Shown in pieces: positions 1 to 8,171 of a stretch of 64,000 bases of DNA. Position 1 is the stretch's first letter, and every line of letters begins with the position of its first letter. Under the pieces are notes generated by a model. It saw only the letters and a program-made list of their open reading frames with translations, made no database searches and was not told where the DNA came from. Both the position numbers and the translations under genes were made by a program. Origin of the DNA: Ancylobacter radicis (GTDB lineage Bacteria; Pseudomonadota; Alphaproteobacteria; Rhizobiales; Xanthobacteraceae); NCBI RefSeq assembly GCF_018449475.1, contig NZ_JAHCQH010000025.1, positions 17,584 to 81,583 on the forward strand. The letters are read 5' to 3'.

Positions 1-12
1 ACTCCAGATTTT

Positions 13-402
13 TCAATCCGCCTTCGCCGCTAGCACCTCGACCTCGACCTTGAACTCCGGCCGGGTAAAGCCGGAGACGATCATCAGCGTCGAGGCCGGC
101 GGCGGATCGGCGATGAAGCGGTCGCGCGCCGCCATATAGCCGGCCATATGGGCGCTGTCGGTGACATAGGCGTTGATGCGCACAATATCGCCCGGCCCCA
201 TCCCCGCCTCGGCCAGACACGCGGCGATCGTGCGAAAGCAGAGGTCGGCCTGCGCCTCCGCCCCCTCGGGAATCGCATCGTCCGGGGCTATGCCGAGCTG
301 GCCGGAGGTGAGCAGCAGCCGGGCGCCCGCGCTCACCTCCACCGCATGGCTGTAGCGGGCGAAGGGAGGGCGGACAGTCGAGGGAAGCAGATGGCGGAGC
401 AT
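13..402 (-). CDS. RidA-family (YjgF/YER057c/UK114) protein
   Basis: 129 residues, the usual length of this trimeric cytosolic family, which typically hydrolyses reactive imine/enamine intermediates released by amino-acid or amine oxidation. The family layout is visible: a TSGQLG-like strand near 32-37, the helix 'QADLCFRTIAACLAEAG', and the C-terminal KVEVEVLA strand. At the position of the catalytic Arg of RidA (PARS in the E. coli protein) this protein has PAST, with Ser104, so it probably belongs to an Arg-less Rid subgroup of unknown activity. It diverges from the ABC transporter/amidohydrolase genes on the other strand, which suggests a related role in nitrogen-compound catabolism. The family call is firm; the substrate is unknown. 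Confidence 0.88.
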   Translation of the reverse strand: MLRHLLPSTVRPPFARYSHAVEVSAGARLLLTSGQLGIAPDDAIPEGAEAQADLCFRTIAACLAEAGMGPGDIVRINAYVTDSAHMAGYMAARDRFIADPPPASTLMIVSGFTRPEFKVEVEVLAAKAD

Positions 403-551
403 GACCGAAGGCTAGGCGCCGTGACGGGCTTGCGCAATCGCACATCGCCCACGTCCAAGGTCTATGTGCATCCGTATTAAGCTCGCCTATCATGGCGCCA
501 CGGCTTTGCCCTGAAGCTTCTCACCGCCCTTCGCACCGGATGGAGACATCG

Positions 552-1559
552 ATGCGCCTGCGTTTTGTACGCCCGCGTTTTGTCGGGATTCTCGCGACCC
601 TCGCCGCCCTCGTCTTCGCGGTTCCGGCGCTCGCCGCCGACAAGGTCACCTTCGGCACCAACTGGGTGGCGCAAGCCGAGCATGGCGGCTTCTACCAGGC
701 GGTGGTCGACGGCACCTATGCGAAATACGACCTCAACGTCACCATCCTGCCCGGCGGGCCGCAGGCCAATAACCGGCTGCTGCTGCCGGTCGGCAAGATC
801 GACTTCTACATGGGCGCCAACATGCTGCAGGCGTTCGATTCGGTGAAGGAAGGCATCCCCACCCTCATCGTCGCCGCGCTGTTCCAGAAGGACCCGCAGG
901 TCATCATCGCCCACCCGGACGTGACCAAGTTCGAGGATCTGAAAACCCGAACCCTGTTCATCTCCAAGGAGGGGCTGGCGAGCTATTATCAGTGGCTGGT
1001 GAAGGATTTCGGCTTCTCCGAGGACCAGGTGAAGCCCTACACGTTCAACGTCGCGCCGTTCCTTGCCGACCCGAACAGCGCGATGCAGGGCTACATCACC
1101 TCCGAGCCCTATGCGGTGGAGAAGGAGGGCAAGTTCAAGCCCTCGCTGTTCCTGCTCGCCGATCAGGGCTTCGACACCTATTCGACGACGATCGAGACCC
1201 GCAGCGAACTGGTGAAGTCGAACCCGGATCTGGTGCAGCGTTTCGTCGATGCCTCGATCATCGGCTGGTACAATTATCTCTATGGCGACAACGCCAAGGC
1301 GAACGCGCTGATCAAAAAAGACAACCCGGAAATGACCGATGAGATGATCGCCTTCTCCATCGCGAAGATGAAGGAATACGGCATCGTCGATTCCGGCGAC
1401 ACCAAGAGCCTCGGCGTCGGCGCCATGACGGATGCCAAGATGCAGAGCTTCTTCGACAAGATGGTGCGCGCCGGCGTGGTCAGCGGCGACATCGACTACA
1501 AGAAGTCCTACACGCTGCAATTCGTGAACAAGGGCGTGGGCAAGGATCTGGCGAAATAG
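552..1559 (+). CDS. NMT1/THI5-like ABC transporter substrate-binding protein
   Basis: 335 residues. A Sec signal peptide (basic MRLRFVRPRF, then a hydrophobic run ending PALA) is cleaved near residue 27, so the protein is periplasmic. The mature part begins with the 'FGTNWVAQAEHGGFYQA' strand-loop that is diagnostic of NMT1/SsuA-like binding proteins of pyrimidine-, nitrate- and sulfonate-type ABC importers. I start at 552 because GGATGGAG lies 6-7 nt upstream and the signal peptide begins there; an in-frame ATG 12 nt upstream would put extra polar residues before it. The ATPase and permease follow after the ureohydrolase gene. The ligand cannot be read from the sequence; the neighbouring amidohydrolase and ureohydrolase suggest an N-heterocyclic or guanidino compound. 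Confidence 0.9.
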   Translation: MRLRFVRPRFVGILATLAALVFAVPALAADKVTFGTNWVAQAEHGGFYQAVVDGTYAKYDLNVTILPGGPQANNRLLLPVGKIDFYMGANMLQAFDSVKEGIPTLIVAALFQKDPQVIIAHPDVTKFEDLKTRTLFISKEGLASYYQWLVKDFGFSEDQVKPYTFNVAPFLADPNSAMQGYITSEPYAVEKEGKFKPSLFLLADQGFDTYSTTIETRSELVKSNPDLVQRFVDASIIGWYNYLYGDNAKANALIKKDNPEMTDEMIAFSIAKMKEYGIVDSGDTKSLGVGAMTDAKMQSFFDKMVRAGVVSGDIDYKKSYTLQFVNKGVGKDLAK

Positions 1560-1622
1560 CCAGTCGCGCGCCGTCGGCGACGCCGGCCCGACACGCGCAA
1601 AATCAGGATCAAGACGTCAGCA

Positions 1623-2534
1623 ATGACCGCTTCGCCTCCCTTTCTCGGCCTGCCCGAGCGCCTCCCGGACGGCCGCCCCCCGCGTGCGGTGATCTTCGGC
1701 GCCGGCCATGGCAGCAATTATCCCGGCCAGGACAGCAGCGGCTACGCACTGGCGGCTGACGCCATCCGCGCGGCGAGTCAGAGCGAGGCGCCCCTCATCG
1801 CGCACTGGGATTTCGATCTCGGCGGCCCGTTGTTCAATGGCGGCCCGGTCTGCTGCATCGATACCGGCAATGTCCCCACCACCATGCACGACAATGAGGG
1901 CAACCGGGCCCGGATCGAGGCGAGGACGCGCGAGGTGCTGGCCGTGCCGGCCGTGCCAATCCTGCTGGGCGGCGACGATTCCCTGCCCATTCCCTTCCTC
2001 AAGGGCTTTGCCGAGCACGGGCCGATCTGGATTCTCCAGATCGACGCCCATATCGACTGGCGCGACGAGCGTTTTGGGGAACGCTACGGCTATTCGAACC
2101 CGATGCGCCGAGCAAGCGAGATGGCCCATGTCGCCGGCATGGTACAGGTCGGCATACGCAGCGTCGGTAGCGCGCGCCTCGCCGAAGTGGAGGCGGCGCA
2201 GAGCTATGGCAGCCACCTCATCACCGCCCGGCAGGTGCACGCCCACGGCGTCGACGCCGCCCTCCGGCATATTCCACACGGCGCGCGGGTCGTTATCACC
2301 CTCGACTGCGACGGCCTCGATCCCGGCATCATGCCGGGGGTGGCGGCGCGCACGCCCGGCGGCCTCACCTACACGCAGGTGATCGACCTGATCGCGGGCG
2401 TCGGCGCGCGCGCCCGGATCGCCGGATTCGACCTTGTCGAGCTTTATCCTCCGGCCGACATTGACGGCCTGTCGGCCCAGACGGCCGCGCGCCTTATCGT
2501 CAATGCGATCGGCACCATCGTCCGGCAGGTGTGA
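1623..2534 (+). CDS. Ureohydrolase-family protein (agmatinase/arginase-like) with variant metal motif
   Basis: 303 residues with the arginase/agmatinase fold, cytosolic, expected to cleave a guanidino (or amidino) group with release of urea. Metal motifs: GGDDS at 116-120, DAHID at 141-145, and LDCDGLDP around Asp228/Asp230. The first motif is normally GGDHS, so a manganese-ligand His is replaced by Asp119, and the usual SHGT-type substrate loop reads SNPMRRA. Agmatinase itself is therefore not a safe call. The gene sits between the binding protein and ATPase genes of an ABC importer; its stop codon overlaps a GTG in the next frame (GTGA at 2531-2534), which points to one transcript. The transported substrate may be its substrate. 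Confidence 0.85.
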   Translation: MTASPPFLGLPERLPDGRPPRAVIFGAGHGSNYPGQDSSGYALAADAIRAASQSEAPLIAHWDFDLGGPLFNGGPVCCIDTGNVPTTMHDNEGNRARIEARTREVLAVPAVPILLGGDDSLPIPFLKGFAEHGPIWILQIDAHIDWRDERFGERYGYSNPMRRASEMAHVAGMVQVGIRSVGSARLAEVEAAQSYGSHLITARQVHAHGVDAALRHIPHGARVVITLDCDGLDPGIMPGVAARTPGGLTYTQVIDLIAGVGARARIAGFDLVELYPPADIDGLSAQTAARLIVNAIGTIVRQV

Positions 2535-2563
2535 GACGGGCCTACCCGAAACGACGAGAGAGA

Positions 2564-3346
2564 ATGACCCTGTCCTTCACGGAACCCGCCCCCGCTCCTC
2601 TGCTCGCGCTTGAAGGCGTCGGCAAACGCTTTGCCAATACGGTCACCGCGCTGGACGGGCTCGACATGGTGGTACGGCAGGGCGAGTTTCTCTCGCTGCT
2701 CGGCCCCTCCGGCTGCGGCAAGTCGACCGCGCTGCGGCTGATCGCCGGCCTGGCCGACCCCACCGCCGGCCGCATCGCCTGGAACGCGGCGGAGGCGGAC
2801 CGGCGCTCCATCGGTTTCGTCTTTCAGGAACCGACGCTGATGCCCTGGGCGAGCGTCTTCAGCAATGTCTTCCTGCCGCTGCGCCTTGCCGGCACCAGCC
2901 GCAAGGCGGCCACCCCGGCCATCGAGGAGGCGCTGGAGATGGTCGGCCTCACCGCCTTTCGCGACGCCTATCCGCGCGAACTGTCCGGCGGCATGAAGAT
3001 GCGCGTCTCCATCGCCCGCGCCCTCGTCACCCGCCCGCGCCTGCTGCTGATGGACGAGCCCTTCGCCGCGCTCGACGAGATCACCCGCTTCAAGCTCAAT
3101 AACGACCTGCTGGAGGTGTGGCGCCGGCTGGGCTGCACCATCGTCTTCGTCACCCATTCGGTGTTCGAATCGGTGTTCCTCTCCTCGCGCATATTGGTGT
3201 TCCGCGCCCGGCCGGGCCGGATCGCCGCCGAACTGGAGATCGACCCGAACCAGCCGCGCGACGAGGTGTTTCGCACCTCGCCGGAATATGTCGGGCTGTG
3301 CCGCGAGGCCTCGAAGGCGCTCGCCCACGCCATGGAAGCCGGCTAG
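2564..3346 (+). CDS. ABC transporter ATP-binding protein (SsuB/TauB type)
   Basis: 260 residues. Walker A GPSGCGKS at 47-54, Q-loop Gln88, signature LSGGM at 140-144, Walker B LLLMDEP near 160-166 and the FVTHS switch are all intact, so it should hydrolyse ATP and drive the adjacent permease on the inner face of the membrane. The closest family is the nitrate/sulfonate/taurine importer ATPases. I start at ATG 2564 behind ACGAGAGAG; a GTG at 2531 that overlaps the ureohydrolase stop would add 11 residues and cannot be ruled out. Confidence 0.93.
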   Translation: MTLSFTEPAPAPLLALEGVGKRFANTVTALDGLDMVVRQGEFLSLLGPSGCGKSTALRLIAGLADPTAGRIAWNAAEADRRSIGFVFQEPTLMPWASVFSNVFLPLRLAGTSRKAATPAIEEALEMVGLTAFRDAYPRELSGGMKMRVSIARALVTRPRLLLMDEPFAALDEITRFKLNNDLLEVWRRLGCTIVFVTHSVFESVFLSSRILVFRARPGRIAAELEIDPNQPRDEVFRTSPEYVGLCREASKALAHAMEAG

Positions 3347-3364
3347 GCGGCAGAGGGGCGGGCG

Positions 3365-4144
3365 ATGGAACATTCCCCCTTCCGCTGGCTTCTGCCCCTC
3401 GCCGTGCTGGCGCTCGCGCTGCTCGGCTGGGACCTGATCGTGACCCTCAACAAGCTGCCGCCCTATATCCTGCCGAGCCCGGCTCTGGTGCTGGAGACGC
3501 TGGTCAAGGACCATGTGGTGCTGCTGAACTCCATGCTCGTGACGCTGCGCACCACGGGCATCGCCCTCCTCCTCGCCATGCTCGGCGGGGTGGCGCTGGC
3601 GCTGGTCTTCGCCACGTCGCGCATCATCGAATTCTCGCTGTTCCCGATCGCGGTGATCCTTCAGGTCACGCCGATCATCGCCATTGCCCCGCTGATGCTG
3701 ATCTATCTCGACACAGACACGGCGGTGCTGTTCTGCGCCTGGATCGTCGCCTTCTTCCCGGTGCTCGCCAATACCGCGCTCGGGCTGAAATCGGTCGACC
3801 CGAATCTGCGCGACCTGTTCCGCCTGTCCGGCGCCTCGGCGTGGCAGACGCTGGTGCAGCTCAAACTGCCGACCGCCCTGCCCTATTTCCTTGGCGGCCT
3901 GCGCATTGCCGGGGGGCTGGCGCTGATCGGCGCGGTGGTCGGCGAGATGGCCGCCGGCTCGGCCGGACAGGGCTCGGGCCTCGCCTTCCGCATCGTCGAA
4001 TCCGCCTATCGGCTCAACATTCCCCGCCTGTTCGCCGCGCTGCTGCTGATCTCGTTCTCCGGCATCGTCATCTATGCCGCGCTCAGCCTGCTCTCCTGGC
4101 TTGTGCTGCGGCGCTGGCACGAGAGCGAACTCGGCGGGAGCTGA
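3365..4144 (+). CDS. ABC transporter permease (SsuC/TauC type)
   Basis: 259 residues with about six hydrophobic segments. The EAA-type cytoplasmic loop that contacts the ATPase is visible at about 136-180 (LGLKSVDPNLRDLFRLSGAS...LPTALPYFLGGLRI). This is the usual size for binding-protein-dependent permeases of the NMT1/SsuA-linked class. AGAGGGGCGGGCG precedes the ATG, and the next gene begins two bases after the stop. Together with the binding protein at 552 and the ATPase at 2564 it makes a complete importer. Confidence 0.92.
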   Translation: MEHSPFRWLLPLAVLALALLGWDLIVTLNKLPPYILPSPALVLETLVKDHVVLLNSMLVTLRTTGIALLLAMLGGVALALVFATSRIIEFSLFPIAVILQVTPIIAIAPLMLIYLDTDTAVLFCAWIVAFFPVLANTALGLKSVDPNLRDLFRLSGASAWQTLVQLKLPTALPYFLGGLRIAGGLALIGAVVGEMAAGSAGQGSGLAFRIVESAYRLNIPRLFAALLLISFSGIVIYAALSLLSWLVLRRWHESELGGS

Positions 4145-4145
4145 C

Positions 4146-5486
4146 ATGCCGGATTCCATCCATCTGCCCTCCGCCCCTCTGCCACCTACCTATGTGCTCG
4201 GCGGCGCCCGCGTCCCCGCCAGCCTCGCGCATGGCATCGCCCCGGCCGACGCCGAAGGGCTGGCGCCGGTCGATATCCTTGTCAGCGAGGGCCGGATCGC
4301 CGCCATCGGCGCCGCACTTCCGGGGGAGGCGCTTCCGGCCGACGAGCTTCCCCGCCTCGCCTTGGGCGGCGGTCTCGTTCTGCCCGGCCTTGTGGATGTC
4401 CACACCCATCTCGACAAGGCGTTCATCTGGCAGCGGGCGCCCAATCCCGACGGCACATTTGCCGGCGCCCTCCAGGCGGCGGATGCGGACCGGCGCGCCC
4501 ATTGGAGCGCGAGCGATCTGCGCCGGCGCATGGATTTCGCGCTGCGCTGCGCCTATGCGCATGGCACCGTCGCCATCCGCACCCATCTCGATTCGATCGG
4601 CCCGCAGACCGCCATCAGCTGGCCGGTATTCCGCGAGATGCGGGCCATCTGGCAGGGCCGCATCGCGCTTCAGGCGGTGGCGCTCACGCCGATCGATCTG
4701 GTGCTGGACGATTCCGAATTCCTGCCGCTGCTCGATGCGGTGCGCGGCCATGGCGGCGTGCTGGGCGCCGTCACCTATATGAGCCCCGCCTTGCCCGCCG
4801 GGCTCGACCGGCTGTTCACCGCGGCCGCGGAACACGGCCTCGATCTTGATTTCCATGTCGACGAGAGCGCCGACCCCGGCGCCCGCTCGCTCGCCCTCAT
4901 CGCCGAGACCGCGCTGCGCCACGACTTCGGCGGGCGCATCCTCGCCGGCCATTGCTGCTCGCTGGCCCGGCAGGAGGCGGACGCGGTCGCCCGCACGCTC
5001 GACCTCGTCGCCCGCGCCGGGATCGCCATCGTGTCGCTTCCCCTGTGCAATCTCTATCTGCAGGACCGCCACCCCGGCCGCACCCCGCGCTGGCGCGGCA
5101 TCACCCTGCTGCACGAGATGAAGGCGCGCGGCATTCCCGTGATGGTCGCCAGCGACAATGCGCGCGATCCGTTCTACGCCTATGGCGACCTCGACCTTCT
5201 GGAAGTCTACCGCGAGGCGACGCGCATCGCCCATCTCGACCACCCCTTCGCCGACTGGCCGTCCATCGTGGCGGCGACGCCGGCGGCGCAGATGGGGATC
5301 GAGGCCGGGCGTCTGGTGCCGGGAGCGCCCGCCGACCTCATCCTGTGCCGGGCCCGCAGCCTCAACGAACTGCTCGCCCGCCCGCAGGCCGACCGCCTCG
5401 TGCTGCGCGCCGGCCAGCGGATCGACGCCGCGCCGCCGGACTATGCCGAACTCGATGACCTCACGGGAATGTCGCATGGCCTATGA
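4146..5486 (+). CDS. Amidohydrolase-superfamily hydrolase, cytosine-deaminase-like
   Basis: 446 residues. Metal and catalytic motifs of the cytosine deaminase/AtzC-like branch are present in order: HTHLDK at 86-91, HVDES at 237-241, AGHC around His269, and SDNARDPF with Asp337. It should hydrolytically deaminate, or open, a cyclic amidine, pyrimidine or triazine-type substrate in the cytosol. The start is the ATG one base after the permease stop. The stop overlaps the next gene by 11 bases. Being co-transcribed with an importer and a flavoprotein suggests it acts on the imported compound; the exact substrate is unknown. Confidence 0.87.
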   Translation: MPDSIHLPSAPLPPTYVLGGARVPASLAHGIAPADAEGLAPVDILVSEGRIAAIGAALPGEALPADELPRLALGGGLVLPGLVDVHTHLDKAFIWQRAPNPDGTFAGALQAADADRRAHWSASDLRRRMDFALRCAYAHGTVAIRTHLDSIGPQTAISWPVFREMRAIWQGRIALQAVALTPIDLVLDDSEFLPLLDAVRGHGGVLGAVTYMSPALPAGLDRLFTAAAEHGLDLDFHVDESADPGARSLALIAETALRHDFGGRILAGHCCSLARQEADAVARTLDLVARAGIAIVSLPLCNLYLQDRHPGRTPRWRGITLLHEMKARGIPVMVASDNARDPFYAYGDLDLLEVYREATRIAHLDHPFADWPSIVAATPAAQMGIEAGRLVPGAPADLILCRARSLNELLARPQADRLVLRAGQRIDAAPPDYAELDDLTGMSHGL

Positions 5487-6891
5487 CATCGCCGCCCTGA
5501 AAGCCCGCCTCGACGGCATAAGGCTGGAGGAGAACCCGGCGCTGGTGCGCCAGCGCAGCCGCGATTTCTACTGGTACTCGCCAACCCTGAAGCGGCAGCT
5601 CGACACGGTCACCGCCGACATCGTCGCCTTCGCGACCACGCAGGACGAGGTGCTGACGATTCTCGCCGCCTGCGCCGAGCTCGCCATTCCGGTCACGCCG
5701 CGCGGTGCCGGCACCGGCAATTACGGGCAGGCCATGCCGCTCGCCGGGGGCGTGGTGCTGGACCTGTCCGGCCTCACTCGCATCGTCGAGATCGCGCATG
5801 GCCGGGTGCGGGCGGAGGCCGGCGCGATCATCGCCGATATCGACGCCGCCTGCCGGCCCGGCGGCCAGGAACTGCGCCTTCACCCCTCCACCTACCGCAC
5901 CGCCTCGATCGGCGGCTTCATTGCCGGCGGCTCGGGCGGGGTCGGCTCCATCACCTGGGGCGGCCTGCGCGACCTCGGCAACATCATCGGCCTCAAGGTC
6001 GCGACCATGGAACCGCAACCGCGCATTCTCGCCCTGTCCGGCGAGGAGGTGCAGAAGGTCGCCCATGCCTATGGCACCAACGGCATCATCCTCGAAGTCG
6101 AGATGCCGCTCGCCCCGGCCTTCGAGTGGATCGAGGCGATCATCGGCTTCGACGATTTCGCCCGCGCCGCCGCCTATGCCAATGCGCTGGGCGAACAGGA
6201 CGCGATGCTGAAGAAGCTGCTCTCGGTCATCGCCGCACCGCTGCCGCAGACCTATTTCGCCCGTCATCGTCCCTATCTGCCGGCGGGCCAGCACATCGTT
6301 CTGGTCATGGTCGCGCCGATCGCCCGCGCCGCCTTTGACAGCTTCACCGCGCGCTGGGGCGGACGGCTGCTGTTCGATTCCGATGCGGTCGGCACCGAGG
6401 ACGCCAAGGGCCTGCCCCCGCTCTATGAGCTTTCCTGGAACCACACCACGCTGCGCGCCCTGCGCCTCGACCCGGCCATCACCTATCTGCAGACGCTCTA
6501 TCCCTTTCCCAACCAGCTCGATCTCGCCGCGCGCATCCATGCCGAGCTGGGCGACGAGGTGCCGGCCCATCTCGAATTCGTCCGCTTCGACGGCAAGGTG
6601 ACCTGCTTCGGCCTGCCTCTGGTACGCTTTTCCACCGAGGAGCGGCTGGAGGCGATCATCGCCCGTCACGAGGCGATCGGGATTCCGGTGTTCAATCCGC
6701 ACCGCTACACGCTGGAGGAAGGCGGCATGAAGCAGACCGATGCGGCGCAACTGGCCTTCAAGCGCGCGGCCGATCCCGCCGGCCTGCTCAATCCCGGCAA
6801 GATGATCGCCTGGGACCAGCCGGATTTCGATTTCGGCGCGGGGCGCACCTATCTGTTCGCCGGCCTCGCCGGCAAAGACGGAGCGCCGTGA
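5476..6891 (+). CDS. FAD-binding (GlcD/PCMH-type) oxidoreductase
   Basis: 471 residues. The N-terminal FAD_binding_4 signature lies at about 72-100 (TPRGAGTGNYGQ...GGVVLDLSGL), followed by the STYRTASIGGFIAGGSGG segment; the C-terminus ends in the LLNPGK motif of the glycolate oxidase/lactate dehydrogenase (GlcD) group. It should oxidise an alpha-hydroxy or related substrate using FAD. No cysteine Fe-S motifs and no signal peptide are seen. ATG 5476 overlaps the amidohydrolase gene by 11 bases, and its stop TGA overlaps the next ATG (TGATG), both signs of translational coupling. Confidence 0.88.
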   Translation: MAYDIAALKARLDGIRLEENPALVRQRSRDFYWYSPTLKRQLDTVTADIVAFATTQDEVLTILAACAELAIPVTPRGAGTGNYGQAMPLAGGVVLDLSGLTRIVEIAHGRVRAEAGAIIADIDAACRPGGQELRLHPSTYRTASIGGFIAGGSGGVGSITWGGLRDLGNIIGLKVATMEPQPRILALSGEEVQKVAHAYGTNGIILEVEMPLAPAFEWIEAIIGFDDFARAAAYANALGEQDAMLKKLLSVIAAPLPQTYFARHRPYLPAGQHIVLVMVAPIARAAFDSFTARWGGRLLFDSDAVGTEDAKGLPPLYELSWNHTTLRALRLDPAITYLQTLYPFPNQLDLAARIHAELGDEVPAHLEFVRFDGKVTCFGLPLVRFSTEERLEAIIARHEAIGIPVFNPHRYTLEEGGMKQTDAAQLAFKRAADPAGLLNPGKMIAWDQPDFDFGAGRTYLFAGLAGKDGAP

Positions 6892-7478
6892 TGCGGGTAC
6901 TCCTCGTCTATTGCCATCCGGTGGCCGAGAGCTTCAACGCCGCCGTACGCGATGCGGCCCTGCGCGGACTTCAGCGCGCCGGCCACGCGGTCGACCTGCT
7001 CGACCTTTATGCCGAAGGCTTCGACCCGGTGATGAGCCGCAAGGAGCGGCTCGGCTACCACACGCCCGGCCAGAACGCGCTGCCGGTCGCCGATGACCTC
7101 GCCCGGGTGAAGCGCGCCGAGGCGCTGGTCATCGTCGCGCCGACCTGGTGGTACGGCCCCCCCGCCATGCTCAAGGGCTGGCTCGACCGCGTGCTGGTGC
7201 CGCACGAGACTTTCGGCATGCCGCAGCCGCTGCGCCCGTTGGAACGCCGGCTTACCAATATCCGCCTGCTGGCCGCCGTCAGCACGCTCGGCTCCCCCTG
7301 GTACTGGTGGCTCTGGGTGGGCCAGCCGGGCCGCCGAATCATCATGGAAGGGGTCGGCGGCATCATCCATCCACGGGCCCAAAAGCTCTGGCTCGCCTTG
7401 CACAGCATGGATTCGGCGAGCGCCGCCAAGCGGGCCGCTTTCCTCGCCAAGGTGGAAGCGCGCTTCGCCGCCCTCTAG
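6891..7478 (+). CDS. Flavodoxin-fold NAD(P)H-dependent oxidoreductase (NQO/KefF type)
   Basis: 195 residues. It begins with the RVLLVYCHPVAESFNAAV segment typical of the MdaB/KefF/NQO1 group, followed by the FMN-contact loop PTWWYGPPAMLKGWLDRV near 85-102. It is probably an FMN- or FAD-dependent quinone or flavin reductase in the cytosol. ATG 6891 shares its A with the previous stop codon; a GTG three bases earlier is also possible. It is the last gene of the catabolic operon and may supply or accept electrons for the preceding flavoprotein (inference). Confidence 0.85.
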   Translation: MRVLLVYCHPVAESFNAAVRDAALRGLQRAGHAVDLLDLYAEGFDPVMSRKERLGYHTPGQNALPVADDLARVKRAEALVIVAPTWWYGPPAMLKGWLDRVLVPHETFGMPQPLRPLERRLTNIRLLAAVSTLGSPWYWWLWVGQPGRRIIMEGVGGIIHPRAQKLWLALHSMDSASAAKRAAFLAKVEARFAAL

Positions 7479-7598
7479 GCAGAGGCGATATTTTCCAGAA
7501 ACTTTGACGGCGAAGCGGTTTACAGCCATGCTCCTGTCACGGCACAGCGTTTGATTGGTTCGTCGAACGAAGGCCGCGATCCTAAGGCGGGGGCGCCC

Positions 7599-8096
7599 AT
7601 GAAGGATGGCTTCGAAAAGAGCATCAGCCACCGGCTCCACCATGCCGCGCGGTTGCAGCGGGCGCTTGCCGCCCGTCGCCTGCACGAGATCGGGCTGTTT
7701 CCGGGACAGGAGACGGCGCTCAAGCTGCTCGCCACCTCCGACGGACGCACCATGACCGAACTGGCGGCGGCGCTGCGTGTGCGGCCTCCGACCGCGTCGA
7801 AAACGGTCGGCCGCCTCTCGGCCCAGGGCCTGCTGGAGCGCCGCGCCTCGGAAGGCGACGCCCGCCTTGTGCGCGTCCATCTCACCGAGGAGGGCCGCGC
7901 GCGGGCCGGGGCGATCGACGGCATCTGGGAATCGCTCGAAAGCATCATGGTGGCGGGGCTCGACGGCAAGGACCGCAAGCGGCTGCGCAAGCTCCTGCGC
8001 AAGATCGAGAAGAACCTCTCGACCCAGCTCGGCGCCGCGCCGGACGCCATCGCCGACGCGGATGACGACGCCGAGATCGAAGACGAGACGGCCTGA
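7599..8096 (+). CDS. MarR-family transcriptional regulator
   Basis: 165 residues. The winged helix is clear: TMTELAAALRVRPPTASKTVGRL (recognition helix, about 49-70), then the wing LLERRASEGDARLVRVHLTEEG. It is flanked by helices expected to form the dimer interface. A very acidic C-terminal tail (DADDDAEIEDE) is unusual for the family. Start at 7599 because AAGGCGGGGG lies 6-7 bases upstream. It has its own short upstream region (7479-7598), so it is likely a separate transcript; the catabolic operon upstream and the dehydrogenase downstream are the obvious candidate targets. Confidence 0.9.
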   Translation: MKDGFEKSISHRLHHAARLQRALAARRLHEIGLFPGQETALKLLATSDGRTMTELAAALRVRPPTASKTVGRLSAQGLLERRASEGDARLVRVHLTEEGRARAGAIDGIWESLESIMVAGLDGKDRKRLRKLLRKIEKNLSTQLGAAPDAIADADDDAEIEDETA

Positions 8097-8171
8097 TCCT
8101 TCCATCGCCCACCCTTGAATCCGCCCGCACTTTGGTGACGAATACGGCTCCCTGACCCGAGGAGCCCGCGA

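Noticed and set aside
2444..4159. Long minus-strand frame opposite the ABC ATPase and permease genes
   Set aside because: Shadow of genes with intact Walker and EAA motifs; product is Gln/Arg/His-rich.
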